A stretch of 64,000 nt of DNA from positions 1 to 64,000 of the forward strand of contig CAWEBE010000074.1 of assembly GCA_963806735.1 (NCBI GenBank), written 5' to 3'. Below are positions 10,522 to 21,274 of the stretch, in pieces. This stretch comes from CADEFX01 sp963806735 (GTDB lineage: Bacteria; Pseudomonadota; Alphaproteobacteria; Rhizobiales; Hyphomicrobiaceae). Position 1 is the first letter of the stretch, and the number at the start of each line of letters is the position of its first letter. Made by a program: the position numbers and the translations under genes. Under the pieces are notes generated by a model, which saw only the letters and a program-made list of their open reading frames with translations, searched no databases and had not been told where the DNA came from.

Positions 10522-11929
10522 TCACGCGAATTGATATTCTCGGGTCGCCACGATCAGCTGCAACAGCTCGCTGGTGCGCTTGGCGGCCACCTGGGTGTTC
10601 GCAGGCGTGTCGAAGCGGATCTGTCCCCACTGCTTGGCCTGCTCGGTCAGCACTTTCTTGGTGTCGGGCCCGACTTCGACAGGCCCCAACAGGTCGAGAC
10701 ACGAGTTCGACCAGCTGCTCCGGCTCCAGCACGCCCATCTTCTCGAGCCGCTTCACGATGGCCTGCACGCCAGGCAGGTTGACGTTGCCGACCTGCTCGG
10801 CGACGAAGTTGATGCGGGACATGAGCGCGCCGCTGTTGATCCACTCGCTGCCCGTATGCCAGCCTTCCACCGACGGTGGGTTGAGCAGGTCCTGGCCCAT
10901 GTAGGACGGTTGCATCGACAGCTCGCCGTAGCCGGGCTTCGGTAGCTCGTAGCCGCCCATCAGCCGCAACGTGCCGACCACAACCTCGGCTGGCGACTTC
11001 AGGTGCTTGAAGCGGGCGTTCTTGAAGAAGTCCGAGGTGAACAGCGCACGCAGCACCGGCTTCATTTCGCAATTATTGGCCAGGAACGTCTTGGACAGCA
11101 TATCGACTGCTGCCGGGTCGCGCGGCGGTTCCAGATTCCAGGCCGGCACCTGCGGTTCGTCGGCGACGAAGAAATTGTAGAGATGCCGGCAGATGAACTT
11201 CGCGCAAGCGGGCTGCTTCACGATGATGTCGATGATGTCCTCGCCGTTGAAATTGCCTTTGTGGCCGAGGAACGTCTTCTCGCCGTCGTCGTGGTCTTCC
11301 GGGCGATACTCGAACTTCCAGGGGAAGCGTCCGTATGGCAGCCGCGGAATTTTGGTTCCGAACGTCCAGCCGGTGAAGGCACGCGACGCTTCGCGCACGT
11401 CGACCTCGGTGTAGTTGCCGGCGCCGAGGCTGAACAATTCGAGCAGCTCACGACCCCAGTTCTCGTTCACCTCGGTGCCGTGGTTCTGGTTGTTGTCCAG
11501 CCAGAAGATCATCGAGGGATTGGTCGAGAGCGTCAGCAGCAGCTCACGATAGTTGCCCATGCCCTGCTGACGGAACAGATCGATCTGCTCCAGCAACTGA
11601 TCGTAGTTATCGACCTTGGAGTTGCCGGTCGCGAACACGTGGTGCCAGAATAGCGCCATCTTCTCTTCCAGCGGGCGCTGCGTAGTCACCAGGTAGTACA
11701 TGTAGTTGACGTTGCCCATCGGCGGCACGCCGCCGGGCAGCAGTGCTGCCGGCTGGTGGCGCAGTAGTATGTAGGGGTCGACCGGAGGTTGCGTCTCGGG
11801 GCTGAGCAGCTCCTCGACAGTTGCGTCATAACCCTTCGCCACACGCGCTTCGAGCTCGTCGCGGCTTGCGCCAAATCCAGCCCGCCGCATCAGATGGGCC
11901 ATCAACGCGATGTTGTCTTGGTGAGCCAT
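10522..11929 (-). pseudogene. DUF1800 family protein, C-terminus frameshifted
   Basis: The first 400 or so residues are a normal DUF1800 protein (LMRRAGFGASRDELEARVAKGY, PLEEKMALFWHHVFATG, FWLDNNQNHGTEVNENWGRE, NPPSVEGWHTGSEWI). At 10697-10704 the frame breaks. The expected C-terminus is found one frame over (LDLLGPVEVGPDTKKVLTEQ, then SELLQLIVATREYQFA) and stops at 10522. The span is one base over a multiple of three, so one extra base explains it. The repaired protein would be about 468 residues. The family normally occurs beside DUF1501, as here, and has been linked to exported carbohydrate or polymer processing, but no reaction is established. Confidence 0.82.
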
Positions 11930-12801
11930 GGCCGGGTTTCCTCCTTGTGTTTATCGTGAGCCGAAGTCGAACCAGATCCGCAGGTCTTCTGATGTTGATC
12001 GTTGCATGAAATGCGCGAGCCGCGGCCCTTGGCCTGCGCGCCAACCCCTGCTTGGTTTGATTGAAGCCTGAAACGCACGCCTTGCGAGGGACTTCGCGCG
12101 CAAGCGGCACATCCGGAATCGTGGCAGTCATCGCAGCCGCGATTTCGATCAACGGAACATTGGTGATGATGGCTGAGCTGGCGTTCGCGGCAACATAGCC
12201 ATCAGTAGAGCGAGCTGCCGCCTCGAAGGAACGCGGAGCATCCCCGATCAAACATGCAGCGCCACGAGCAGAAGCTGTCACCAATCCCGTTGATCGGACA
12301 GTCCGCCCGGCCTGCCTATCGTTGTGGCAGGGACTCCGGAGCATCGTCGCTTACATTGGGTAGGTATCAGTTTTGTTAGAGTGCCGCTCTTCCCGCGATG
12401 ATGTCAACGCCCGCGTGATGTCGTCGAGCGCTTGCGGTCGACGATCCGGAGGACATATCCGGCGCTCGCGAATTTCTGGCCACCCCTCGCCCAGGCCGCA
12501 GCGGAGGCTTTGGGCCGGTGAGCTTCGCGGCAGCTTCCAGGCTGGATTTGCCATGGCATGGTTACCGACGCTCGCTGCTGGCCGTGGCAAGGTGTGACCC
12601 ATTCAAACGTCAGCTTGTCTGGCGCCAGTGCCGGGATCTGCGAACCGTCTTGAGATCGCCGCTCACTCCTCGAGCAACCCGGCCTCTCGCAAACCTGCAG
12701 CCATCTTGCGTCGCATCTCCGCGATGCCGTAGTGAAAACGCTACCTTGTCCGTCCCACTCCGCGTACCGAGCAGGCGCGGTCATTGAGCAATTTGACTTG
12801 A
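11930..12801. other. long stretch without a supportable gene
   Basis: About 870 bases lie upstream of the DUF1800 gene. Open frames occur on both strands but none has a ribosome site, family motif or consistent codon use. Short segments look like decayed coding sequence (for example a minus-strand ILTFEWV-like segment near 12600 and a hydrophobic plus-strand segment near 12120), but none could be assigned. Confidence 0.4.
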
Positions 12802-12936
12802 TTAGCGGTTTGGTACGCTCAGCGCTTGCGCCACGGCTGCACTCGGAGCGTCTCGGCTTGCGTGAAGGTTATAGCCGGCCAACAGTGCCAGCACGACGAA
12901 CACCCCCACCGCGATCAGACGTTCATTCGAGTCCAT
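12802..12936 (-). CDS. small single-span membrane protein (44 aa)
   Basis: A short frame starts at ATG 12936, nine bases after GGAG, and stops with TAA at 12802. It reads MDSNERL, a hydrophobic helix (LIAVGVFVVLALLAGYNL), then a polar tail ending LSVPNR. A charged N-terminus, one transmembrane segment and a good ribosome site favour a real gene. No family is recognised. It stands alone, divergent from nothing obvious, 80 bases downstream of the amidohydrolase gene on the same strand. Confidence 0.45.
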   Translation of the reverse strand: MDSNERLIAVGVFVVLALLAGYNLHASRDAPSAAVAQALSVPNR

Positions 12937-13016
12937 GCCAAGCACTCCGCTTGTTGCCCGCGCGCTAATAACAAACTGATTTCACGGCAGCTTTGCGGCA
13001 AGTCAAAACCTGCTCA

Positions 13017-14039
13017 TCAAAGTCGGTACACGCGCGTTGCCGTGTCGTGAAATAGCGCTGCGCGTTCAGCCGCAGAGTAGTCTTTCGTGAGGAGCTTGAA
13101 TGAGTTCCAAAGCACGGTGTAACTGCAGCTAAGCTTGTCGACCGGGAAATTGGACTCGAACATGCAGCGATCCACGCCAAAGCGATCGATTGTGTGCTCG
13201 AAATACCGGCGTGTCGCTTGCATTAGCTCGCTGCTGGTTGGCGGCGCAGAGCGTCGCTGCCATCCGTACCCATTTACCTCCATGTTCAATCCGCCAAGCT
13301 TCGCCACGACGTTCGGACAGCGAGCCAATTCGTCAATCTGCGTCTTCCAACTTCCGAAGACCTCGTCCTGCTTGCCCGCGTAAGGCCCTGAACCAATCGG
13401 TCCGCCGAAGTGGTCGAGCACGATGGTTGTATCGGGAAACGCGCGAGCGAGGCTGGTTGCGTCTGGGATCTGCGGGTGCGCGCACCACACTTCAAAGCTG
13501 AGCTTGCGCGCTGCGAGGTGCTTGAAACCTGCACGAAAATCGTCTCGCAAGAGTAACCCCTCGGGCGGGTTAGTCCGATGATTCTCAATCTCCGGGCTGC
13601 TGTGCCAGAAAGCTCCCCGCCGAATGCCACGGAATCGACCGCCACCTGCCGCCAAGTGGGCGTCAAGCACGCCGGCCGCAGCATCGCCGATGCGAAGATC
13701 CACCGTTCCAATAATGCCCGCCGCGATCCGAGCCTTCCCATAGGCTCCCGAGGCGCTCATCGCAGCTATACCGTTCACAAACTCGGTCTCACCGATACAC
13801 CGGTACGCTTCGGGCCCATCTGCCTTGAACATTGCTCCGCATTCGATGAACACGGTCGAGACTACATTGTGCCCGCCAGACAAATCCGCGAGCATCTCGT
13901 CCAGCAGGTAGCGTTCCTGCACGGCGCCGCGACGGGAATCCCAGAGGTGGTGGTGCGGATCACAAATGGGAATCTCCGGCTCGAGGACCGGCTCCACTCC
14001 CTTTTCGAGCCAATCTTGGTTTCGCGAATTTACGGCCAT
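13017..14039 (-). CDS. amidohydrolase-2 family TIM-barrel hydrolase
   Basis: This 340-residue protein carries the metal-binding motif DPHHHLW near residue 27, LDHFGGP around residue 220 and a late aspartate block (FGVDRCMFESNFPVD). It belongs to the amidohydrolase-2 group that includes 2-pyrone-4,6-dicarboxylate lactonase, lactone hydrolases and decarboxylases. No signal peptide is seen, so it is cytoplasmic. The neighbourhood (creatininase-like enzyme, peptide importer, CoA-transferase) fits a catabolic role. The substrate cannot be given. Confidence 0.88.
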   Translation of the reverse strand: MAVNSRNQDWLEKGVEPVLEPEIPICDPHHHLWDSRRGAVQERYLLDEMLADLSGGHNVVSTVFIECGAMFKADGPEAYRCIGETEFVNGIAAMSASGAYGKARIAAGIIGTVDLRIGDAAAGVLDAHLAAGGGRFRGIRRGAFWHSSPEIENHRTNPPEGLLLRDDFRAGFKHLAARKLSFEVWCAHPQIPDATSLARAFPDTTIVLDHFGGPIGSGPYAGKQDEVFGSWKTQIDELARCPNVVAKLGGLNMEVNGYGWQRRSAPPTSSELMQATRRYFEHTIDRFGVDRCMFESNFPVDKLSCSYTVLWNSFKLLTKDYSAAERAALFHDTATRVYRL

Positions 14040-14431
14040 GGAAGCTCTCGCTCGATGCTGATCAAATCGACTGGCTTATGTTGTCGAATGAGATCCTGCG
14101 GAGCAAGCCTCGTCGAAGATGTACCCGAGCCCAACTTGGCAAAAAACTCAACTCCGACGAGGCTGGCCGCCTGGACACAAACGGTCATTTGATCTTGCAA
14201 TCTGCGCAGACGCGACGTGGTCCCCCAGAGTTGCCAACACTCCCTGCCTTCGCCCAAGAAGTTGGCAGTGGTGCATATTTTGGGGCAAACACAGAGCACG
14301 CGCACGTCGCTTGGAGGCGAATGGGTGTCAGTGGCAGCCACGCTCGTCGCCGTACCGTTGACGACCAACGGGCATTGCGCTTCTCTCCCATCAGCGGCAT
14401 CTCGGCAATCGCGCCGCTTACGGAGGGATAG
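14040..14431. other. intergenic region between divergent amidohydrolase and second peptide importer
   Basis: This 392-base gap separates the minus-strand amidohydrolase from the plus-strand binding-protein gene and must hold both promoters. No convincing gene, terminator or operator palindrome was found. Confidence 0.4.
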
Positions 14432-15949
14432 ATGTTGATCTCGCGACGCGCACTTGTCGGCGCTGGCCTGTCCCTACCCTTTCTGTCGATACGTGGACGG
14501 GCACAGGCAAAGCCCGGTCACCTGCGGTTCGCGCTTTCAGCATGGCCGCCCAACCTGCAGCCGTGGGTGACGACTGGAGTTTCGGCCGGTACCGTGAAGA
14601 TGCTGACGCACCGCAGTCTGCTCTCCTTCGACAGCAAGGGCGAGCTCAGGGGCGAGCTTGCGGAGTCGTGGTCACTGGACACCGAGGGCGCCTGGGTCTT
14701 CAAGCTCCGGCCCAACACGGTGTTTCACAATGGTGAGCCTGTCACCGCCGGCGACGTGAAGTGGACCATCGAGCAAATCGCTGACGAGAAATCGACGGCA
14801 TTCATGCGCTCGCAGTTCCAGAGTATCGAGCGCATCGAGATCCCCGACGAACGCACTGTCAGGCTCGTCACCAAGACCCCGCAGGCGACGCTGCCGACAT
14901 GGTTCTGCAATTACAATGTGCACATCGTCTGGCGGCGCTCGGAGGCCAACAACCCGATCGGTGCAGGCCCATTCCGCCTCGTTGCCCAGGAACGCGGCAC
15001 CTCGCTCGACCTCGAGGCCTTTGACCGCTACTACAAGCCGGGCCTGCCCAAGCTGCGCAGTATCAAGTTCATCGTCTATACGGATGAGAATCTCCGCGCC
15101 GCAGCATTGCAGGCGGGCGATGTCGACATGATCGAGTATGTGCCGTGGCAGTCCATGGCTGCGGTCGAGGCTAATTCACGTCTCAAGCTCGACACACAGT
15201 ACGGCCCGTTCATGGACATCCTGTTCAACGGCACACGCGGCCCGTTCTCGGATGCGCGCGTGCGTCGCGCCGTGGCGCATGCGGTCAAGCGCGAGGACAT
15301 CGTCAAGGTCGCCTTTTTCGGGCGCGGCAAGTCGCTCGAAGGCGTGCCAATCGTCGAAGGCACACCCTGGTACGACCCTGAGCTCGCCAGAGGCTGGGCC
15401 TATGATCCTGCGCGCTCCAAAGAACTGCTGGCTGCGGCCGGTGTGCCGAACGGGTTCCAGACGACCATGCTTGCGACTGCCCAGTTCGGCATGCACAAGG
15501 ATACGGCGGAAATTGTGCAGCAGTATCTTGCTGCCATCGGCATCCAGTGCGAGCTAAGACTGCCTGAGTGGTCGACGCGCGTGAGCCTTGGTGTGAAAGG
15601 GCAATACGAGATAGCCGTGCACGGCGTATCAGCCGACCACAACGACCCCGACGGACTGACCGTCGTGCTGGACACGACGCTGCCGCCCTCACATGGCCGC
15701 TCGTTCGGCGTACAAGCCCCACGCACGGCCGAGCTCTTGGCACGTGGCCGTTCCGAATTCGACCAGACCAAGCGCATCACCATCTACAAGGAGATGCAGC
15801 GCGCGGCCCTTGAGGAGGTGCCCATGGTCGGCCTCGCCTGGCGGGCACAAGGCTACGGCATGGACAAACGTGTGCAGGGCTTCACGAACTTGCCGGGTGC
15901 ACTCTCGACCTCGTCCGGCGGCATGCTGGAAGAAACATCGTTCGACTGA
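14432..15949 (+). CDS. peptide-type ABC transporter substrate-binding protein (SBP_bac_5)
   Basis: This 505-residue protein is the periplasmic receptor of the importer that follows. It starts with SRRALVGAGLSLPFLSIRGRAQA, which resembles a Tat signal with a twin arginine. Family-5 blocks follow: LRFALSAWPPNLQPWV, LAESWSLDTEGAWVFKLRPN, FHNGEPVTAGDVKW, NPIGAGPFRL and DARVRRAVAHAVKREDIVK. The length is normal. The frame is intact, in contrast to the homologue at 5531-7166. The permease gene starts 14 bases after its stop. The ligand is unknown. Confidence 0.94.
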   Translation: MLISRRALVGAGLSLPFLSIRGRAQAKPGHLRFALSAWPPNLQPWVTTGVSAGTVKMLTHRSLLSFDSKGELRGELAESWSLDTEGAWVFKLRPNTVFHNGEPVTAGDVKWTIEQIADEKSTAFMRSQFQSIERIEIPDERTVRLVTKTPQATLPTWFCNYNVHIVWRRSEANNPIGAGPFRLVAQERGTSLDLEAFDRYYKPGLPKLRSIKFIVYTDENLRAAALQAGDVDMIEYVPWQSMAAVEANSRLKLDTQYGPFMDILFNGTRGPFSDARVRRAVAHAVKREDIVKVAFFGRGKSLEGVPIVEGTPWYDPELARGWAYDPARSKELLAAAGVPNGFQTTMLATAQFGMHKDTAEIVQQYLAAIGIQCELRLPEWSTRVSLGVKGQYEIAVHGVSADHNDPDGLTVVLDTTLPPSHGRSFGVQAPRTAELLARGRSEFDQTKRITIYKEMQRAALEEVPMVGLAWRAQGYGMDKRVQGFTNLPGALSTSSGGMLEETSFD

Positions 15950-15963
15950 GGGCGAGCGACGGG

Positions 15964-16914
15964 ATGCGTTGGTTCCTGCACCGCATTGTGGTCTCCGTCG
16001 TCCTGGCCTGGGCTGTAGCCACGATTGTCTTCCTGACGCTGCACATCGTCCCGGGTGACCCGGCCGAGATCCTGATGTCGACTGGTGGAGTCTCGCCGGA
16101 CCCGGCCGCGGTAGCCGAGCTCCGTCAGCGCCTCGGTCTCGAGCGCCCGCTCGCGGAGCAGTATAGGGACTTCCTGCGCAAACTCGTGCGTGGCGATCTC
16201 GGCACATCGCTGGTCGACGATCATCCCGTTATCAGCGAGATCGCACTGCGTCTGCCGCGCACACTGGAGCTGATCGGCGCCGCGACCGTCCTGGCGGTTA
16301 TTGTCGGTCTGCCCGCGGGCACGTATGCCGCGCTCAATCGCGGCGGACTGTTTGACCGCGTAGCCTCGGCGACCGCAGCGCTGCTGCTCGCGGTGCCCGT
16401 GTTCGTGGTTGGAACATTGCTCGTGCTGCTGATGGCCCAGACCTTGCGGCTGATGCCGGCTGGCGGCTTCGTGCCATTCACCCAGAACCCGACCCAGCAC
16501 CTGCTGCTGCTGACGCTGCCGGCCATCGCCGTCGCCAAGGGCCTTGCCGCTGTGGTATTCCGCATGAGCCGCGCGTCAGTGCTCGACACGCTCTCGCGCG
16601 ATTTCGTGCGCACGGCCCGAGCCAAGGGGCTATCGCCATCGCGTATCTTGATCCGCCACATTGTGCGCAATTCTCTGACCCCGGTGCTGACGGTGCTCGG
16701 CCTGCACATGGGCACCCTGCTCGGCGGCACCGTGCTGGTCGAGTACGTCTTCAACTGGCCGGGACTGTCGACGCCGCTTCTGCGCGCCGTGGAGGCGCGC
16801 GACTATCCCATGGTCGTGGGCATCGTGGTGGCGATCTCCATTCTGTTTCTTCTCATCAACTTGATCGTGGATCTGCTCTACGCGGCACTCGACCCGCGGG
16901 TCCGCGCCACATGA
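15964..16914 (+). CDS. peptide-type ABC transporter permease (DppB type)
   Basis: This 316-residue inner-membrane protein has the DppB layout: an N-terminal helix, a periplasmic segment with IVPGDPAEILM and LGLERPLAEQYRDFLRKLVRGDLGTS, and a transport domain with the coupling loop (RDFVRTARAKGLSPSRILIRHI). The C-terminus (DLLYAALDPRVRAT) is typical. It overlaps the next gene as ATGA at 16911-16914, indicating translational coupling. Confidence 0.94.
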   Translation: MRWFLHRIVVSVVLAWAVATIVFLTLHIVPGDPAEILMSTGGVSPDPAAVAELRQRLGLERPLAEQYRDFLRKLVRGDLGTSLVDDHPVISEIALRLPRTLELIGAATVLAVIVGLPAGTYAALNRGGLFDRVASATAALLLAVPVFVVGTLLVLLMAQTLRLMPAGGFVPFTQNPTQHLLLLTLPAIAVAKGLAAVVFRMSRASVLDTLSRDFVRTARAKGLSPSRILIRHIVRNSLTPVLTVLGLHMGTLLGGTVLVEYVFNWPGLSTPLLRAVEARDYPMVVGIVVAISILFLLINLIVDLLYAALDPRVRAT

Positions 16915-18755
16915 GACGTCTCTGGCTGCCCGGCGCCTTCGTCAGCCTCATCATTCTCGTGGCGTTGGCCGCTCCAATCCTCGGGCTTCCCGATCCCATC
17001 CGCCAGGATGTCGCCAATCGGCTCGCCGGCACCATGCGAGGCTCTCCGCTCGGGCGCGATGAGTTCGGCCGCGACGTGCTCTCGCGCCTCATCTGGGGCG
17101 CACGCACGAGTCTGGGCGTGGCCTTTGCCTCCGCGCTCTTCGCCTGCATCGGTGGCGTCGCTCTCGGGCTGATCGGCGGGTGGCTACGGGGCTTGGGTGA
17201 ACTCCTCACCGTGCGTCTGATCGACGTGATCCTTTGCTTTCCGCCGATCCTGCTGGCTCTGCTGGTCGTCACGCTGCTCGGGCCAGGCGCGAATACGATG
17301 ATCCTGGTCCTGTCGATCCTCTACACCACGGGCTTTGCCCGTGTGACGTACGGCGAGGTGCTGTCCGGGCGCAGCCACGACTACGTGGAGGCCGTACGAG
17401 CGCTGGGCGCCGGCACGGGCCGCATCTTAAGCCGCACCATCTTGCCGAACATCGCCGGACCTGTGCTTGTGCAGTTCTCGCTGACAGTCGCGGCCGCCAT
17501 GGTGGTGGAGAGTGGGCTCTCCTTCCTCGGCCTCGGCGTCGTGCCACCAGCTCCCTCCTGGGGCCTGATGATCCGCGGCGCGCGCACCACCATGGAACAG
17601 GCGCCGCTGCTGCTCATCTGGCCTTGCGCGGCGCTCACCCTCACTGTCTTAGCCATGAACATGCTATGTGATGCGCTGCGCGACTGGGTCGATCCGCGCA
17701 CCGACGCTAGCCGGACACGGCTGGGGGCGATCGATTGGCTCGTGCCTGGATTTCTCCCAGCGCCTGCAGCAACCAGCCCATCGGTACTAGACGTGCGCGG
17801 CCTGAGCGTCGAGATCACCACGCCGGGCGGCCCGATCCGGCCCGTTGCCGATGTCTCGTTCGACGTCAAGGCGGGCGAGACGCTGGCCATCGTCGGCGAG
17901 TTCGGGATCGGGCAAGTCGGTCACGGCAACGACGCTGATGGGCTTGCTGCCGCGCGAGGCGCGTGCCGTCTCGGGCGCAGCCTATCTCAAGGGCCGAGAT
18001 CTGCTGCGCCTCTCCGAGCCGGAGCTGCGACAGCTGCGCGGCAGCGATCTGGCCATGATCTTCCAGGACCCGATGTCGAGCCTCAACCCGGTCCTGCGTG
18101 TCGGCGAGCAAGTGGCCGAGGCCATCCGCGCCCACCACAGCGTTTCCACAAGCGAGGCCGAGGCGCGCGCACTCGAGCTCTTCCGCCGCGTCGGCATCGC
18201 CGATCCCGAGCAGCGTTTGCGCTCGTTTCCGCATGAGATGTCAGGCGGGATGCGACAGCGTGTGATGATCGCCATGGCGCTCGCCAACCGGCCGGCGCTG
18301 CTCATCGCCGACGAGCCGACCACGGCGCTCGATGTAACCATCCAGGCACAGATTCTCGACCTTTTGGCCGATCTCAAGCGCGAGACCGGCACCGCCCTCA
18401 TCTTCATCACCCACAGCCTTGCCGTTGTGTCCGAGATCGCCGACCGCGTTGTCGTCATGTATGCGGGCCAGATTGTCGAGCAGGGCCCCGTGAATGCCGT
18501 GTTCGAGCGAGCGCTGCATCCCTACACGACAGAGCTGCTTGCTGCCGTGCCGGAGGGCGACGCCGCGCCGGTCGGCATTCCGGGCGTGGTTCCGCAGCCG
18601 CAGGATTACCCACCGGGCTGCCGCTTTGCGTCTCGCTGCCGCCACGCGATCGAGGCCTGCACCGCATCCATCCCGACGCTGGACCAGGCCGAACCTAGCC
18701 GCACGGTGCGATGCATCCGTTGGGCAGAGATTGCTGCGACGCGGGAGGCGGCCAC

Positions 18756-18759
<4 letters not shown>
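16911..18759 (+). pseudogene. ABC transporter permease-ATPase fusion (DppC-DppD type), frameshifted in Walker A
   Basis: The N-terminal part (about 265 residues) is a DppC-type permease (LGRDEFGRDVLSRLIWGAR, coupling loop GRSHDYVEAVRALGAG). It continues in frame through a linker into a DppD-type ATPase (VLDVRGLSVEITTPGGPI). Within Walker A at 17901-17902 an extra T turns the expected GESGSGKSVT into GEFGIGQVGH. The rest of the ATPase continues one frame over (TLMGLLPREARAVSG, MSGGMRQR, LLIADEPTTALD, C-terminal CRFASRC). The span is one base over a multiple of three; without that T the product would be 615 residues. Permease-ATPase fusions of this kind are known in peptide-type importers. As written, no functional ATPase could be made from one frame. 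Confidence 0.88.
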
Positions 18760-19745
<986 letters not shown>

Positions 19746-19784
19746 CATCCAATAGAACATAAGCCTACCGAGGAGTAATGCCAC

Positions 19785-20612
19785 ATGGTGACAATCACGA
19801 CGCCCAAAGTGCACATGGGTGCGATCACGGGCGGAGAAGCACGCGAGCTATACGCGGCCAACCCCGTCATTCTGCTGCCCATGGGCAGCCACGAGGACCA
19901 GGGCCCGCATGCGCCCATGGGGGACTATCTGTTGGCCGAGAAGGTGGCGGAGCTGGCGGCACTGCGCGCGACAGAGCAGGGTACGCCCACGGTCGTTGCG
20001 CCCGTGTTGCCCTACGGTGGCGCCGATTTCTTCGGGCCCATGCCCGGCGGTATAGCCATCAACGTGGCCACGCTGGAGCGCGTCATTACCGACATGGTCA
20101 CCTCACTGCATCGCAACGGCCTGACGCGCCTGATCTTCATCAACGGCCATGCCGGCAACGTCGGACCGATCGCGGAAGTGAGCCGCGAGGTCTACCGCCG
20201 CACCAAGCTGGTCATGCCAAGCCTCTATCTGTGGCGCATCGCCTACGGCCTGCTGCCGCAGATCGTCGGTGCGGAGAAGGCCAAGGCCGTGTCAGGCCAC
20301 GGCGCCGATCCGCTAACTAGCATCGGCCTGCATCTCTTCCCGGAGCTTATGCGGCCTGACCTTGTGCCGGTCGCCAACCCCTTGAAGCGGGACCCGACCC
20401 TTGGGCTGCCCTTCACCGGGCTCGGCACTGCCAGCTTCGAGGGCAACGAGGTCGGCATGCCGCACGAGTACGATGAGACGTATACGCTGGGCGTCGCCAA
20501 AGGCGACCCGCGCTTGAGCTCCGCCGAGACGGGTGCTGCACTGGTTGAGCGACTTGCTGATCTCTGCGCCGCCTTCTTCAAGCACTTCGCGGAGCGCGTT
20601 GGGGGTCGCTGA
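19785..20612 (+). CDS. creatininase-family amidohydrolase
   Basis: This 275-residue protein has the creatinine amidohydrolase/mycofactocin MftE-like fold. The metal-ligand motifs are PMGSHEDQGPHAPMGDYLLAE near residue 32 (Glu, His, Asp) and FINGHAGN near residue 120, with a later glutamate block FEGNEVGMPHEYDE. The family includes creatininase and enzymes opening cyclic amides. An AGGAG ribosome site lies before the ATG. It is 39 bases after the importer ATPase on the same strand and may act on the imported compound. True creatininase activity is not implied. Confidence 0.9.
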   Translation: MVTITTPKVHMGAITGGEARELYAANPVILLPMGSHEDQGPHAPMGDYLLAEKVAELAALRATEQGTPTVVAPVLPYGGADFFGPMPGGIAINVATLERVITDMVTSLHRNGLTRLIFINGHAGNVGPIAEVSREVYRRTKLVMPSLYLWRIAYGLLPQIVGAEKAKAVSGHGADPLTSIGLHLFPELMRPDLVPVANPLKRDPTLGLPFTGLGTASFEGNEVGMPHEYDETYTLGVAKGDPRLSSAETGAALVERLADLCAAFFKHFAERVGGR

Positions 20613-20700
20613 CCATCATCACGCGCCCGGCCCATGAGATGATGTCAGAGGTACGCGACGCGGGTCTCGCCGTTTGCCGAGATCTCATCGTGAATGCTTT

Positions 20701-20737
20701 CGGGAAGAGGCCTGATCGAACCGATCCGTTTTTCCCG
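20701..20737. terminator. possible bidirectional terminator hairpin between convergent genes
   Basis: CGGGAA at 20701 pairs TTCCCG ending at 20737, and inside it GATCG (20714) pairs CGATC, followed by CGTTTTT. It lies between the ends of the creatininase-family gene and the convergent small secreted gene. The stems are short and interrupted, so this is a weak call. Confidence 0.3.
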
Positions 20738-20738
20738 C

Positions 20739-20948
20739 TCAACAGTTAGGTCTGTATGCTCCTCCCGCCCTCGTCCAGTCGTCTCCCTCGTGGGTATCTA
20801 GCGTGCAGGAAGTGTCGCGGCTCTGGGCGAAATGTGTCGCCGCCGACGCGTGATGTCGCATCGCATGCGCCCTGCCTTGAGCGAGCACCACGGTGGTTGA
20901 ACTGAGAATCAGCACGGCAACGAGAGCTACTTTGGTCGGCGTGATCAT
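20739..20948 (-). CDS. small secreted protein (69 aa)
   Basis: It starts at ATG 20948 with GGAG seven bases upstream. A Sec signal peptide (TKVALVAVLILSSTTVVLAQG) is followed by a short mature part of about 45 residues with several histidines and two cysteines, ending PNC. No family is recognised. Short histidine-rich secreted proteins of this kind are common in Bradyrhizobium-like genomes and are uncharacterised. A longer frame upstream exists but begins before the ribosome site. Confidence 0.6.
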   Translation of the reverse strand: MITPTKVALVAVLILSSTTVVLAQGRAHAMRHHASAATHFAQSRDTSCTLDTHEGDDWTRAGGAYRPNC

Positions 20949-21274
20949 CTTAGGTCTCCGTAGGCTTGGAAGTGCCACATTCGTCGCACGGCCGGTTGGC
21001 TGGACGCCAACACGCATGGCAGATCGAGCCGTGCAGCGGCGCGCAAAAGACGCGGTCGCGTGGCCGTGATAAAGCTTTATCGTCAGGCGCTCTTTGCAAC
21101 ACGGTATTGCGCGCCCGATTGGAGCGGTGGATCAGTCGACGCCGCTAACGCAGACTTCTGCTTTTGGCACGAACCTGCTATTCGCCATTGTCGCGGCGAC
21201 GGTCCGCTATCAGAGGTAAAGCAGTCAAGGAACAGCTGTCATGGCCGGGGCACCCGAGCACCCCTACTGGTTGA
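20949..21274. other. intergenic stretch
   Basis: No gene is supportable here. It would contain the promoter of the small secreted gene and the tail of the minus-strand exporter locus. No clear motif was seen. Confidence 0.4.

Noticed and set aside
12351..12784. Overlapping minus-strand open frames as small genes
   Set aside because: No ribosome sites, biased composition and no recognisable motifs; possibly decayed sequence.
14030..14368. Minus-strand open frame of 112 codons upstream of the amidohydrolase
   Set aside because: It overlaps the amidohydrolase start, lacks a ribosome site and has no family features.
19785..20612. Specific assignment as creatininase
   Set aside because: The family fold is clear, but creatininase relatives act on several substrates and no creatine-degrading partner is present.
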